Source of the DNA: Ophiura sarsii
Taxonomy: Eukaryota; Echinodermata; Ophiuroidea; Amphilepidida; Ophiuridae
DNA: 64,000 bases
Direction: 5' to 3'
NCBI GenBank assembly: GCA_035610835.1
Contig: CM069441.1
Span: 100,685,606 to 100,749,605 of the forward strand
The number at the start of each line of letters is the position of its first letter. The stretch's first letter is position 1. Shown here one piece after another: positions 45,895 through 57,950 of this stretch. A model generated the notes under the pieces. The model had not been told where the DNA came from. It made no database searches and saw nothing but the letters and a program-made list of their open reading frames with translations. Position numbers and translations under genes: made by a program.

Positions 45895-46140
45895 TCCCAG
45901 ATACTGGTATACCAGTATCGTTCGATACGGGAACGTTAAAGTTGCCAGTATCGTTGGATACTGGTACAAATTGTGCTCAGCGATACGAATCCACATGCTA
46001 CCAGTAGTGATTTGTCCCAGTATTGAACGATACTGGTACACAATTGTACCATTTCATATGTGCCAGTATCATCCGATACTGGAACATTGACTCTGTACCA
46101 GTATCGCTTGATACTGGGTGTTCCAGTATAGTTGATTCGC
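45895..46140. repeat. Array of CCAGTATCG/CGATACTGG palindromes
   Basis: At least five palindromic units (near 45901, 45951, 46017, 46064 and 46099) spaced about 35-65 bp apart, each of the form CCAGTATCGnnCGATACTGG with small changes. The same unit occurs at 8995-9450, 37 kb away. Function unknown; it reads like a dispersed repeat with internal palindromes. Confidence 0.75.
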
Positions 46141-47260
46141 AGACATTGGCTGATTTACCATTTCAATCAAAGGTAACAGAAGCAAAAGACGGGGAGGCAC
46201 TCGAATTTTAATCGTAATATGCAAGGTTAAATACCTTGTATCATCAGTGCCTGTCCTATTGTGATGTATGCATCGCTATGTATAGATAGGGTGAACAACT
46301 TTTATTAAACCTAGTGACTGGGAACTTGCGGCATAATGATCTGCATTGACTTTGCCTGCAAGCAGGTATTGTCAATTGCCTGCATATTTTTGATAAAGAA
46401 GATGTGTTGTTATTCAGATAAATTGATAAAGGTATTCAGGTGGTCTCTTAGCCAGACATGCATAAAGTGACGTTTATAATCCGTATTTTGGTTAATACAA
46501 CCTTTCTCCATCTAGGCCAAATGGTTTTGTACCTGGTTTATAAAAAAATGATAATTGAATTAATTCGGTTTTTTCTCACAAATATGTATGTAGAAGGGAT
46601 CGTTTAAAGTTTTCTTTATTTCATGTGCATAATAAAAATGGAAAATAATAAAAAATTACACTTGTTTATCCACTAAATTATGAATAGGTTGACAAGCATA
46701 ACATTTTTCTTTTGAAAACTGTATAAGGCCGATGATGGTTGATTTTTATTATTGTGGTGACCGCTTCCAAAGGGATAACATATTTCAAGCTGTTGGATTG
46801 AGTATTTGGTTGTCGTGCTTTGTAAAGTACATGATCAGCCTTATTCACTTAAGCCTCACTATCATGAAAAGCATTTGATTATGGAGCGCAAATAATAACA
46901 TCTATAAAAGTACTGTTGTTTCAACATTAGTCAAAATGGGTTCCTTTAACGCCCAATGGACGAGGTCATAAAACGAAACCGATACACCAAAGTTTATGAA
47001 TCTACTATAGTACATTTCAGAATCTGAGACCTAGAGTACACAAACGACTTCCCTAGAGGAATTTTTTCAAGTAATGAATCGATGAAACTAACATTATGCG
47101 ATATGTGTATAATTTGGCTGGTTCCATGCTCCTCCAGTCTTCTTACAAGATTCAAAGGGGGAATGCATTATGCACGAAGAACATGCATGCATATTTCTAA
47201 AATGAAAATACTTGCATTGAACAGTTTTCTTTAGATTTATTCCAATCAAAGCAAGTTACC

Positions 47261-47630
47261 CACCCCCCCCCCCCCTCCCCAACACACACAGGGCCTCCCC
47301 CCCCCTCCCCCAACACACACAGGGCCTTAGCCAGGACTTGAAAGTTGGGTGTCCAAAGTGGGACCAATATAAAGTGGAATGAGCAGCGTGAGCGGAGCGT
47401 CCATGTTCCTGTATTAATTGACCGCATCGGAAGCCGTGAGCTCCAAATTATTATAAATAAAAATTGGTCCAAAATTTAAAAAAATTGAGCTCAAAACAGT
47501 TTTTTGGACATAACATTGTGAACTTTTTTCTTCTTTTTTTTTGGGCGTCCATTAGCATTTTTAGGGCATCCATTTTCGCGATAGTGCATCCATATGACGC
47601 CAAGACGGGTCCCTGGCTAATACCTTGCCC
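47261..47630. mobile_element. Degenerate MITE flanked by C runs
   Basis: CCTTAGCCAGGACTTG at 47325 and GGGTCCCTGGCTAATACCTTG near 47608 are inverted to each other, with C runs outside each end (47262-47300, 47631-47638). A duplicated CCCCCAACACACACAGGGCC stands at the left. Inside are three degenerate GGCGTCCAT-like units. The boundaries are uncertain. Confidence 0.5.
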
Positions 47631-47876
47631 CCCCCCAAAAAAAACAACCACACCACCCTTTTGTAGACAGCTGATAACATCGGTTTGGTTTATCTAAATT
47701 AAATAAACATTTAAATTCAAAAGTGTCTATTGTTTTACCTCAGATAGAAATGTATCAGACCTTTTGAGATATCTTGCATCAAATTATGAAAAGAATCCTT
47801 TGGATGCACATGCTTACAATTATTAAAAAGAGTTAGAGATGTTTATAAATCAGTCTAACATTTCCTCATGCTGAAC

Positions 47877-48148
47877 TACAATCTTGGAAAAAAGTCCTTG
47901 GAACGCGAACGCTGAGCTGAGCACACGTGCTGGGTATTGTGTGCATGTATTGATACTTAGTGTCTTCTGTTATAAACGGAAATTGTTCAAATGAGATTTT
48001 TACTTCCCCACCCCCCATCGATCAATGTTGGGACACTCTGGCAAGCTGCAGGAGCCACTGGCCTTGGTCAACATTGTACGGGGGAGTGGGGGTGACACTT
48101 GTCCGTTAATCACACGCAAGTGTTCCAAGACTTTTTTCCAGGATTGTA
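47877..48148. mobile_element. 272-bp TA-flanked MITE, copy 1
   Basis: Ends TACAATCTTGGAAAAAAGTC and the complement of GACTTTTTTCCAGGATTGTA, with TA at both edges, as Tc1/mariner-type elements have. It is almost identical to 50648-50919 (I see about one change, TTCCAAGAC against TTCCGAGAC). No coding capacity. Confidence 0.88.
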
Positions 48149-48504
48149 TAAGAGGAATGCAAAATATTTGATCTAAATTTGGTTTTTCTGTCATAAATCA
48201 AAAACCGAATGTCGTATGAATCTCATATTACACACGATTTGAGTAAACAATAGGGGCATCACAAATATAATAAAAATGATGACAGGGAATTAATTTTATT
48301 TAGGGAGTGGTCACTGAAAACAATTATGTATGTCATATTTAACTACAATTTGACCTGTTTCTTGATCCCGCGCGTAATAATCTGATGTTTATAAATCAAT
48401 AAATCAAAAGTATAAAGTTCTTGCTGAGAAATTAACATGTTTATACTTTTAATAATGTTATCACATTGCCTATTTGTTTGTTATTTGAAATATGAAACTA
48501 TACA

Positions 48505-48742
48505 TTTACACTTTCCACGCGACAGGTGTCTGCAGACGACAATCCAAAATTGCACAAAATGTTTCAAAAACGTCAAAATTATTGAATGTCATTTTACCAA
48601 TATTTGGAATCACCTTATGAAATGCATTCAAATAAGTACAAACGTGCCTATTATTAGTTCAGTTATCCTTGAGATAGACATAAAAGTTAGACAAATCTGT
48701 TTTGTACCGTGGTTAAACCAATAGCCGCGTTGAAAGTGTTAA
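48505..48742. mobile_element. MITE family 1, copy 4 (reverse orientation)
   Basis: Ends TTTACACTTTCCACGCG and CGCGTTGAAAGTGTTAA. The left TTAA has become TTTA. Confidence 0.82.
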
Positions 48743-48839
48743 CATTTGCCGAGCAGTAAACGTTTGTTTGCAATACTATTCCTATCTATTGAAGATAGCT
48801 CATAACAGAAAAAAGGAAAAAAGCCACGCCATGAAAGCG

Positions 48840-48945
48840 ACTCGAACCAACGCCAAGCAGGCTATGAACAGATAAAGGGTGCAAACGAACGCTCCTATCC
48901 ACTCGGCCAAGCGGTCAGTGCTTACACAAGCGTGGATTTGTTTTA
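48840..48945 (-). ncRNA. tRNA-like sequence, probably SINE or pseudogene
   Basis: On the minus strand TTGGCCGAGTGGATAGGAGC resembles the A box of a Leu/Ser tRNA, and GGTTCGAGTC about 60 bp on resembles the B box. The acceptor stem does not pair well, so I do not call a working tRNA. It is more likely a tRNA-derived retroposon head. Confidence 0.5.
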
Positions 48946-49534
48946 TTATACATGTTATAGTAATGCATTATTGCAAAGTGTCACACACTTTACAACAGTT
49001 TACCATCAGTTTACCATTGGGACATTTTGCTTAAAATAGGCAATTAAACGGTTTTTTCATACTGCCTTTGAGTTATCAAGATATGCATATGTGTTAGCTA
49101 TACCAATCATGCATGTTGTAACTCCGAAATATAAGCCGCATTGGTCACATCTACGCATTTTGATAACAGTTTACCATTTAAAATGAAAACAAAATATGTA
49201 TAATAATATTATACTATAGAAACGACGGTAAAGTGTTCAATGAACACGCGTTTCAAGGCAACACTTTACCATGCACTTTACCATACACTTTACCATTACG
49301 GTCCCAACTCGTCTGATGATTTCTTTGTGAATAAAGCTAAATTCATTTATCGCAGCGCTATTTTAATCAATAAATACAATAAAATATACTACTTAAATGG
49401 TTTATTTATGTATTCACGTATATTATATATTACTTAAATGGTTTATGTATTCACTTATTTAGTTGTTTGGGTTGTTTTTGAGGATGAGATTGAACTGAAG
49501 GCCTATAGATAATATTATCGTCGTGTTTACTCAT

Positions 49535-49650
49535 CTGACTCATTAGCTCAGTTGACTAGAGCGCTGGTCTATAACCATCCAGAGGTCCCAGGTTCAAATC
49601 CTGGATGTGCAATTTCTTTTACTGACTATCATTTATAATTTGTGGAGTAA
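49535..49650 (+). ncRNA. tRNA-derived SINE head
   Basis: TAGCTCAGTTGACTAGAGC (49544-49562) is a good A box and GGTTCAAATCC (49591-49601) a good B box for RNA polymerase III. The acceptor and anticodon stems pair poorly, so a functional Ile-like tRNA is unlikely. The tail (TTTACTGACT, then GTGGAGTAAGA) recurs in altered form at 61670-61712, which supports a SINE family. Confidence 0.6.
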
Positions 49651-50647
49651 GAAGAAACATTTACTCATCATCCAACCATGTCCAACTATTGTTTTTCCAA
49701 TTATTTTCAAATATTTCCAAAAAATAAATGCCGACAGTTTTGAAAAAAAATGTGTAAGAAAAAAGAGTAATATTTGAAAAATCCATAAAATAAGGGTTTG
49801 TGAATAACGTGTCGGGAAAAAATACCAGCAATTTCAAAATGTTCAAAATAAATTCCAAAAACTGTAGGCAAAAACACCCTTTGACAATTTGAGCCAAAAA
49901 ATGTTGGTTAATATTAATATGTGGAAATGTAGAACTAAATCCAAATGTAGTTTTTCAAAAATTCTTTTGAATAAAAACAGCCCAAAAAGTGTACGTATAG
50001 GCCTATGAACATTCGAGCAGAAAAAAAAGTGTTTTGAAAAAAGGTGTTTTTCTTGCATTTTTTCTTGGTGATTATTGGGCCGGGGGATTCATCGTCCCTT
50101 TGCAACACAAGTGATGCAAAACAACGACCGCAAATAAAAAAAATACATAATAACAGATGGGCATATGAATAATGAGCATCTATTATTATATTACAACCCG
50201 TTAATGCAATACGAAAGATAGCTGTCGAATCTGTCAAACAGAAGTTACTGCTATCTACTGAAGATAGTTATTTACAAGTAGGCCTAAGTTGTTTTACAAT
50301 TATTTGTGTTACTTTCAACCCTATATATAGATTCCGTTACTTTTAGATACTCTTTTGCATATCTAACAATACATGAATAACTCTCGTAGGAGTATCTGAA
50401 AACGCCACATTATGCATTGCAATAATGGCCAATTATTATACATCTTCGAAATGCATTAGTTAGTATAGGGAATTGGTTTCACTGAACGTTCCCGTATTAA
50501 ATGAATGTCTTTATTAAGAAAAATACTGGGGATGCCAAGCCTATGGTCCCCTGCCAAATACTGTGCAATTTGAGATACATGTGACATTTAGTTTTTGAGA
50601 TGTGATAGAAAAACCAAATTTAGATGATTTTTTTTGCAATCTGCGTA
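49651..50647. other. AT-rich intron or intergenic, no gene
   Basis: No gene signal. The open frames of up to 100 aa are rich in Phe and Lys from AT-rich DNA. Confidence 0.4.
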
Positions 50648-50919
50648 TACAATCTTGGAAAAAAGTCCTTGGAACGCGAACGCTGAGCTGAGCACACGTG
50701 CTGGGTATTGTGTGCATGTATTGATACTTAGTGTCTTCTGTTATAAACGGAAATTGTTCAAATGAGATTTTTACTTCCCCACCCCCCATCGATCAATGTT
50801 GGGACACTCTGGCAAGCTGCAGGAGCCACTGGCCTTGGTCAACATTGTACGGGGGAGTGGGGGTGACACTTGTCCGTTAATCACACGCAAGTGTTCCGAG
50901 ACTTTTTTCCAGGATTGTA
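50648..50919. mobile_element. 272-bp TA-flanked MITE, copy 2
   Basis: The same element as 47877-48148 in the same orientation, almost identical, with TA at both edges. Such identity implies recent movement or local duplication; the flanks differ, which favours two insertions. Confidence 0.88.
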
Positions 50920-51191
50920 GGTCAATACTGAAATTGTATCTATTTATGGAATATCTAATTTGTCTTGCAATCCATTAAATTAGTCTTTCAAATGTGTAAT
51001 ATTAGTCTTGCGATCTTTTAAATTAGTCTTGCAAAAATTAATCATAGCATTCACTCATGCATGTTGGTTATGTTGGCATCCATTTTATAACTACCTATTT
51101 CCATAAAAAATCCATATTGTTACAACCAGGTAGAAGCTCGGTCTCGTTCAGGCTGGCTCAAAGTCTCAAAGAAACTGGTCAGGCCACTTAC

Positions 51192-51715
51192 AAGTGACCC
51201 GCCGGCCACAAACTCTCTGACTCTGTCCTCCGTTTGACAAAGCTCATCACCTTCTTGTACGTTTAAATCTAGGGAATCTAGAACAGGGGATTCTGATATG
51301 TAAGAGCGACGTTTTTCGGGATCGGGGTTGGATTTTGTCCTTCTTGGACGGGCGGATGGTTTATCGTTAGTAGTGGATGATTCTTTTGGTATGCATGAGG
51401 TTTGTATAGGGGGCGCTTCTCGAGTTGACGAGCTGCTAGTTGGATAGGGCGCTTTATCATTTTCATTTGACAGTGTTTTTGTTGCTATGATTGACACAGA
51501 TGATGATTTGGACGGATCTGCACTAGTCGTGAACTCATGCTGTATAAAGTCTTTGGCAGGGGTGTTTATGATTAAATTGGGGTAGTTATGCTGCAGGCTG
51601 CATGAGGATAATACTGCAAGGGAGGAGTAACGGGGGGATGAAATGGATGATATTTCTGCATAAGATGGAGGTGGCCCTTGACTGGATGTAGATGACTCTG
51701 GCCGAGTGGAGGAGT
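51192..51715 (-). CDS. Internal exon with PPxY motif (same gene as 43896)
   Basis: An acceptor (TATTCCAG then ACTCCTCC) at 51716 and a perfect donor (CTT then GTAAGT) at 51192 bound 524 bp. It begins in phase 1, which fits the donor of the exon at 52903. The frame reads DSSTRPESSTSSQGPPPSYAE and on through KPSARPRRTKSNPDPEKRRS, ESPVLDSLDLNVQEGDE and CQTEDRVREFVAGGSL. PPSY is a PPxY ligand for WW domains, as of Nedd4-family ligases. The protein is Ser/Pro-rich and likely disordered. If the donor is skipped the frame ends at a TAA (51120-51122), which would give an alternative C-terminus (RDRASTWL). Confidence 0.78.
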
Positions 51716-52009
51716 CTGGAATAGATGATTATGGATGCATGCAATGAGTGATTTGGATTAATGTTGGCTTTGGGCATGGAATGTGGGTATGTTGATCATT
51801 ATATTGTTAGAATTGTATATAGACATTTTACATAGCATTGTTTCAAATGTTTCTCTCCTACCCATGATTGTTTCACCCCAACAATAGTAAATGTGTTTTA
51901 TTTCATTGTTTTTATGTAACCCTAACCTAGCTCCTACGCGACACAGAACCACACATCCAGCAGCACTTCTAAGCGCGTGCACACAACTTCTATACCATAC
52001 TGCAATATG

Positions 52010-52100
52010 GCCTGGGAAGCCCAGCGCTCGTGGTGTGGTGGTCGACTCGCTCGCCTGTCACCCTGGCGATGCGAGTTCAATTCCCGGGTAGCGAACCTAA
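52010..52100 (+). ncRNA. tRNA-Asp-like sequence, probably SINE or pseudogene
   Basis: TCGCCTGTCACCCTGGCGA looks like an Asp-type anticodon arm (GTC) and GAGTTCAATTCCCGGG like the T arm. The 5' half (TGGTGTGGTGGTCGACTCG) fits a D arm loosely. The acceptor stem is not clear. Probably a tRNA-derived repeat. Confidence 0.5.
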
Positions 52101-52902
52101 TTTTTGTTGGTCCCCCCCATTTAGCCCCTTCCTCCTGTTCTTCGGTCCATCCCCACTGCAATACTTCTAGGGTTAGGGTTATTGAATTGCTACCATGTCA
52201 AGACTGAACACAAGGTTAGGGGTAACATGTTATTGCAACCAATGCGTGAGTGAGCTGAGAATTACAAAGTTCTAACTGACATTTTGGTCATTTTGCGATA
52301 TGGCCCATAGAAAACAATATAAAACATATAAGAAATGTAATAGGAAGTTGCGTCTATAAAAAAATCTATCGTATAAACAAAGGTGCGTAATACAATTACA
52401 TCCTAGACTAGATACCAATCTTGCTTAAATAGTGTTGTTAAGCTTTATTCCGTTGTGGACTTTATTAAAGTCTAGCATTGTTTCTATGAATGTATGTTGG
52501 ATTCAACAGTCGCCCCTAAACAAAAATATAAATATCTCCACAAACACTGAAATGTCAGTTAGACCCTTGTAATTTTCAGCTCACAATTTGGTGGCGTTGA
52601 TATAAGGAAGAGGTGGATTTACAAAATACAAAATAATTAAAAATGATATTCTAGTTGCTAAACAATTTCTATAGGTTCATCTTAAATAATACAAATATGA
52701 AATACACAAAATTATTTTGAGAGTGCTGGCAATTGTAAAACGTCACAAACTAGCATATCAGAACATTACATACTATCATTGGTCACCGTGGAAGGCATGG
52801 CAATCCATATAATTCTGGTACTAAAATACTAGAATTCTGGTATTGATATTCAGAATTTCCACAGGGGAGTATGGTTTATGAACGGAATAGCTATATTGTT
52901 AC
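52101..52902. other. Intron sequence, nothing supported
   Basis: No coding or RNA feature between the tRNA-like repeat and the exon at 52903. Confidence 0.4.
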
Positions 52903-53065
52903 CTTGTTGTGTATCCTCTCGTGTGTTGTCTGTAGTAGTACTGTATGAAGGCGGTCTGAAGTGAAAGTCATCTGGTACAGAATGAACTCTACTGACTTGA
53001 GTCTTGGTACAGGGTTGTAAATGGCACAGTCTTGGCGTGTTGGGTATTGAGGAGTGGTTTTTAGG
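52903..53065 (-). CDS. Internal exon with PPxY motif (same gene)
   Basis: Acceptor CCATTTTCAG then CCTAAAAACC (53066), donor CAACAAG then GTAACAAT (52902). 163 bp, starting in phase 0 and ending in phase 1, so it joins the exon at 51192-51715 in frame. The peptide runs PKNHSSIPNTPRLCHLQPCT to FHFRPPSYSTTTDNTREDTQ. PPSY is a second WW-domain ligand. Two PPxY motifs a short way apart in a disordered tail are typical of proteins that recruit Nedd4/ITCH-type ligases; ENTREP/FAM189 or arrestin-domain proteins are examples, but I cannot confirm either family. Confidence 0.72.
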
Positions 53066-53504
53066 CTGAAAATGGTAAGAGAAATTTGGATTATTAATGG
53101 GTGCCATCTGAGTGCCCTGTCAGCTTTAACCGCAAGGTCTGCTGATTTCTACCAGACCTATCCTAAATCTGGCTATAATACATGTATGCCAGCTCAATGA
53201 AACTGCCCATGTTTATAACGTTTGGTTATTTGGTAGCACAACATAAAAAACTAATAACATTAAGGGAGACATTGATGCAGTGGCAAGTATATTTCATTTT
53301 CACTCACATTGTGGGAGATGATGTCAGTCAATGTTGCGTTTGTACCTCTAACGCAATGGTCAAATACAAAATTGGAACATGAGTGAAAATGCTACATAGG
53401 ATTACTGGTTGGAAAAGGCAGTGGACATCCACCCACTAACGGCTGAGACTAAAGGTATATTAGTCTCAGCTAATGGGGTGTAGACTTGCCTATCAAAATA
53501 CACA

Positions 53505-53693
53505 TTGGGCTATTCCAGTTGAAATCCATACACCCCCTATGGAAGGCACTACCTTAATCTTCCACACAGGGAGTATATATTTCAAATGGAGTCACCCATG
53601 CAGGTAACCCCATTTGAGATTCACACTCCCTGTGGGATAGATCAAGGCAATGTCTTCCATAGGGAGTATGGATTCCAAATGTAATGTCCCATT
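53505..53693. mobile_element. MITE with AATCCATAC-type arms
   Basis: GGGCTATTCCAGTTGAAATC then CATACACCCCCTATGGAAG on the left is matched in inverted order by CTTCCATAGGGAGTATGGAT then TCCAAATGTAATGTCCC on the right. A fragment of the same family is near 31950. Confidence 0.75.
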
Positions 53694-53780
53694 GTAACAT
53701 GCAGTACATCATGATGGGTAGGTGATAAGCAGGTAGGGACGAACATGCCAATGGAATCAAATAAACACTCAGCTACTGGG

Positions 53781-53968
53781 TTAACACTTTCCACGCAGCT
53801 ATTAGTTTTACCATATACAAAACAGATTTTCAGAAACCTTTCCCAATTTCAATTTTCATTTCTCATGGTGATTCCAAATATGGTAATGAAATTCAATAAT
53901 TTTGACATTTCTTTAGGTGTCATTTTGGAATGTTGTCTGCAGATGCCTGCTGTGTGGAAAGTGTTTAA
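53781..53968. mobile_element. MITE family 1, copy 5 (internally deleted)
   Basis: TTAACACTTTCCACGCAGC to GTGTGGAAAGTGTTTAA. Shorter (188 bp) than the other copies because about 60 bp is missing near the centre. Confidence 0.84.
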
Positions 53969-54144
53969 CAGGCCCTAAAAACAACTTGATGTTAAGGAAT
54001 TTGGCAATATGGTATACTTGTAGTTGCCTCCAAGATCGCCTTTAGTATCATCATATTTTGTTTAGATTTTGCAACATAGATCGGTTTATCCCTTTCCATG
54101 ATATTTGCGTTGTTATCTGGAACAAAGAGCTGCTGTAAAGCCCT

Positions 54145-54299
54145 GCGACACATGGGAGGCGCTATTCTTTCCGTAACCTAGCTAGGGATTGTAACACATG
54201 TTACTTTATAGAGTCAAGGTTAGGTTTAGGGTAAGGACTTAGGGTTAAATTAGGGGGTCCCTTGCTAGGTTACAAAAATATCGCTGCCTGGAGTATCGC
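54145..54299. repeat. Foldback repeat, about 155 bp
   Basis: GCGACACATGGGAGGCGCTA and CCGTAACCTAGCTAGGGA on the left are inverted on the right (TCCCTTGCTAGGTTAC, then CGCTGCCTGGAGTATCGC). A small inverted-repeat element without coding capacity. Confidence 0.6.
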
Positions 54300-54587
54300 T
54301 AGCAATATCAACTCTAGTTTATCTGTGATACCTGACGCCACAGTCAAAAAAGTGATAAATCCACAATATATTGCACATTAATTTGTTTAATTATGATACT
54401 CATAACTCTGAAACAGTCGATATGCAGTGCTAACGATTTCTTGATGGCCTCGTCTTCGGCTCAAGATGGTATTTTCATTCATTGCTCTTCTAAGTGTCCA
54501 TCAGATCAAAATCTGTTCAAAATCTTAAGTCTCAATAGTATAATCCGATAGACACTCTTTACTTCTAGTCTTTCTCTCTTCTCCTTT

Positions 54588-54740
54588 GGTGCAGTGGATG
54601 GTTCACTAGACTCAAATACAAAGGTTGTGGGTTTTATTCTTGCTGTGGTCAACGCGCTGTGCTCTAAGTAAGGCACTTTACTTTAATTAATCCACTCGAC
54701 CACGATGTATTTAAATAGGTACCGGCATTCTTAAATGCTA
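54588..54740 (+). ncRNA. Degenerate tRNA-derived SINE
   Basis: TTGGTGCAGTGGATGGTTCA resembles an A box and GTTGTGGGTTTTATTC a decayed B box. Then follows CTGTGGTCAACGCGCTGTG and TAAGGCACTTTACTTTA, a body type common in SINEs of marine deuterostomes (from memory), and TAAATAGGTACC. Confidence 0.55.
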
Positions 54741-55837
54741 GGAAGGTAAACAAATTTGCTGTGAAGGAGGTGTAGCAAGCCCCACACAGCAACATTATAA
54801 TAAAAATGAGTCTGGCCCCATCGGTTCAAAATAAATATGGGCTGGCAATCCTAGGCTCCTTTGAACAGAGGATCAACTGCATATATCTTACTTTTACCTA
54901 TCTTCCTGCTGACTTTACTATTATATAATCTGACCCCTGTCTAATGCATAGCACATCTCCAGTCCAGACTATCATATGGCTTATCTACAATTGTAAGGTT
55001 AGGAGCTTTTGGAATGGGTGCAATATGGTAAGTACAATGGTGCAATGGGTGAAAATGACCTAGACTACATATCAATGGTGGCTATGGGCTGATTCGGACT
55101 CTACCCCACCCCCACCCCGTCACAAATACATTTTTTGGAACAACAAGTATATTCCTCCTTTCCAAAATATTCACAACACAGTCCTCTCATCATCCCATAG
55201 CCACCACCGCTATTTATTTCTTAAAAAATATTAAAAAGTGCAAATAATTGTACTTTAAATTGCACTAACTCAATTAATTACAATTACTACTTTCAAATTA
55301 TAATCTTTCTTCATTACATGAATCCTAAAATACTACAAAGTCATGCTGCTACATTAGACAAAATGTTATCTTCATATAATTAGACTTCAAACACTGACAG
55401 CACACGATAGAAACATCATGAATTTACCAGTAACACTTTTGGAGAGCCCATTGTTAGAATGATGTCGCTAGGGGCAACCGGCTTGAGTGGAAGAAAGTGA
55501 TGAAAAATGAGAGAAACAAATACATAGAAGATAGTGTTTAAAGTACAAATCAGAACATTGATATTACCACGTTGTCTATAAACAAAGTCTTGACATTTTA
55601 AAGAAAGGGGGTGCATTTATTAAAGGTGAAATTTCATTAAGTAGAGTTTTTGGTGAAAAAGTGGACATTTGGTGAAAAGAATTAAAATTTAGTTGAAAAT
55701 TGTGTTTTTGTGAAGAAAGTATGTTTTTATTTCTGAAAAACAATTATTTTATGAAAAAAGGATTTATATGATGAAAACATTGCATTTTTTCGGATATTTC
55801 TGTTCTTTGAAGTTGTAATAAGAGGAGGGGGCTTTTA
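54741..55837. other. No gene seen
   Basis: AT-rich, probably intronic. No supported exon or RNA. Confidence 0.4.
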
Positions 55838-56023
55838 TAGAGGTTATCCATGCAGCCAGGTGGAACGGACAACAAAGGAATTCGCACCCGGCCTATTCTA
55901 CATTTCAATAGTAGAGTCAGTGCATGGACATGGACAATAGTGTTATCTTCATTCTGAAAGTCTTAAACACAGTTTAGTATATCCGACAAGAGGGCTGCTA
56001 ATCCGTAACATGGATAACCTCTA
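55838..56023. mobile_element. 186-bp TA-flanked MITE
   Basis: TAGAGGTTATCCATG at 55838 and CATGGATAACCTCTA ending at 56023 are perfect 15-bp inverted repeats with TA at the edges, as in Tc1/mariner-type MITEs. Confidence 0.82.
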
Positions 56024-57950
56024 TTGGACGGGAAATGGGTTTATCAATACGGTAAACTAAATGGAAATATTACGCAAGCTGTTCCAGGATATACACAGGC
56101 CAGGATATTTAAAAGCTAAAGGCTATTTACTTATCTCCTAATTGGGGCACAGCCCATCACAAATCAAATAAAAATCGCAAACTAATAAATTCTGCTTTCT
56201 TGTTCTAAACGGTTAAGAACCATTTTGGTAATATACTAATAATATGATGACAGTTGTCCTTTAAACCAAAACAGGGTATCATATTACACTGAATTACTTG
56301 GTTTAAAATTAACTAAACAAAATTAAAAGGGAATACATTTCATTCGAAAGTTTAAGTACTTATTCTATTCAACTTCAAAACATACATAAATGCAGTCTGA
56401 ATGACGTGCTATGTTAAATCTAATATAAATAATGCATTTTATTGAGACAAAAAGAAGTTTGCGAGGTGTTCAATTTAACAGCAATTTATGGTTTTGAAGG
56501 AATCACATTGATTACAGGCAAAAACAGACATTGAAAGAATTAATCATGGAACAAATTCTGGAAAATTGATGTCTAAATGTAATTAAATGAAATGGAAAAA
56601 CATTAAGTTAATATGTGCTGGTATAATGATATGAAATCAGTTTCTAAGCAAGCATGGAGCACATGTGACATGTGATCAAGCAAAATGAGTTGCAACTCAC
56701 ATATATTGATTTTGAGATATGACCAAACAAATGATAGAATTTCTTGTTTTTTCAATTGTTTCGAAAACCCTTCATTTGCTCATATCTTTGGAATGTCCAT
56801 TTTTAATGGGTTTTCAACAAAATGTTGCATTGCACATGATCGATACAATCAAGTCGGAAATTGGTATATTTTTTTCGACTTTTTCACATTTATTTTGCGA
56901 GGGATAAAATTCAAGAACGAATTTCTATGTGCTTTTTACTTAAAAACCTGGGGAGGGGTACTCATGTATATAAAGTATACAGATATGTACTGCTCACATG
57001 GGACGCTTGTTTGCAAAAATACCTTAAACATGGGGTATGATTTGTGCTGGAAAACCTTAAGCATTGATCCCAAATCACACAAAAACACCAGTCAAATCAG
57101 CCATTTTTATAGATAAAAACACCCCTAAAAAGTGGGTCCGGATTTCAAACCTCCAGCGGCAACCCCCCCCCCCCCCCCCCCTCCCCCTCCTGTCGAAAAG
57201 ATTATTTGAGTACCCCCACCTTGGCTTAAACACTTTTTTTATGTTAAAATGTGATAATTGAGAATATGAAATGGAAGTTATCGATACAAACTTGTGATTA
57301 TAGCTATCAACATCTACAAAAAAGTACTTTAACTTCTAATTGAGAAAAGAAATGAGATTGATGAAACGACTATGATCTGGGGGAAATCAAGGTCTTTTTC
57401 AAAAGAAAACAAACCGTGTGTATATATGGATAATATTCCAGCAACTCTCGTGAACATTCATATTCAAGCCATTTTCGACTAAAAAAGGGCGATAAGAACC
57501 TTCATGTGCTAATGTTCTGATAATCACTCACATCTTTAGTTAGCAAAACCCTCACATGACTTACTGATATTAGTGTCAATCTTAACATCCTTTAGATTTG
57601 ATAATATTAGAGAGAGTTTGAGATAATTGTGTTACATATCTATATAAATTATCTTCATTTACTTTTTTTTAGTTAATAGGCATAAACTTAAAGAAATAGA
57701 TAAGCCCACAAATGCACCCAAATTAAATAATCCTATAATTAGTGTTAGTAAATACATTAATTACACCAATAAAAACGTCCACAAGGCGTTAATTCTTTAC
57801 AATTTGTACTAATGTTAAACTGTATCAAATTGGGTGCTACAAAAGCCCCCCCCCCCCACCTTGAGAAATTCCCAATTTAATCTGAAATTACATTCCAAAG
57901 GTATATTAGACATAACTCACTTCTCTACTAGGGCATGGAGCAGTGGCGTA
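56024..57950. other. No gene seen; C run
   Basis: A C run lies at 57163-57182. The 143-aa frame at 56685-57116 overlaps a repeat that begins TGTGATCAAGCAAAATGAG (about 56669) and shows no family features, so I do not call it. Confidence 0.4.

Larger units (their letters stand above)
45017..51191 (-). other. Intron region with transposons
   Basis: The gap between the terminal exon and the exon at 51192 holds hAT and Tc1-type MITEs, a palindrome cluster and tRNA-like repeats, listed separately. The phase of the two exons does not match (0 against 1), so another small exon, or a different donor such as AAG/GTGATG near 51240, is expected. Confidence 0.45.

Noticed and set aside
49535..49611. A functional Ile-type tRNA gene
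   Set aside because: The A and B boxes are good, but the acceptor and anticodon stems pair poorly, so a SINE head is more likely.
56685..57116. A 143-aa plus-strand protein
   Set aside because: It overlaps a probable dispersed repeat and has no domain or splice support.
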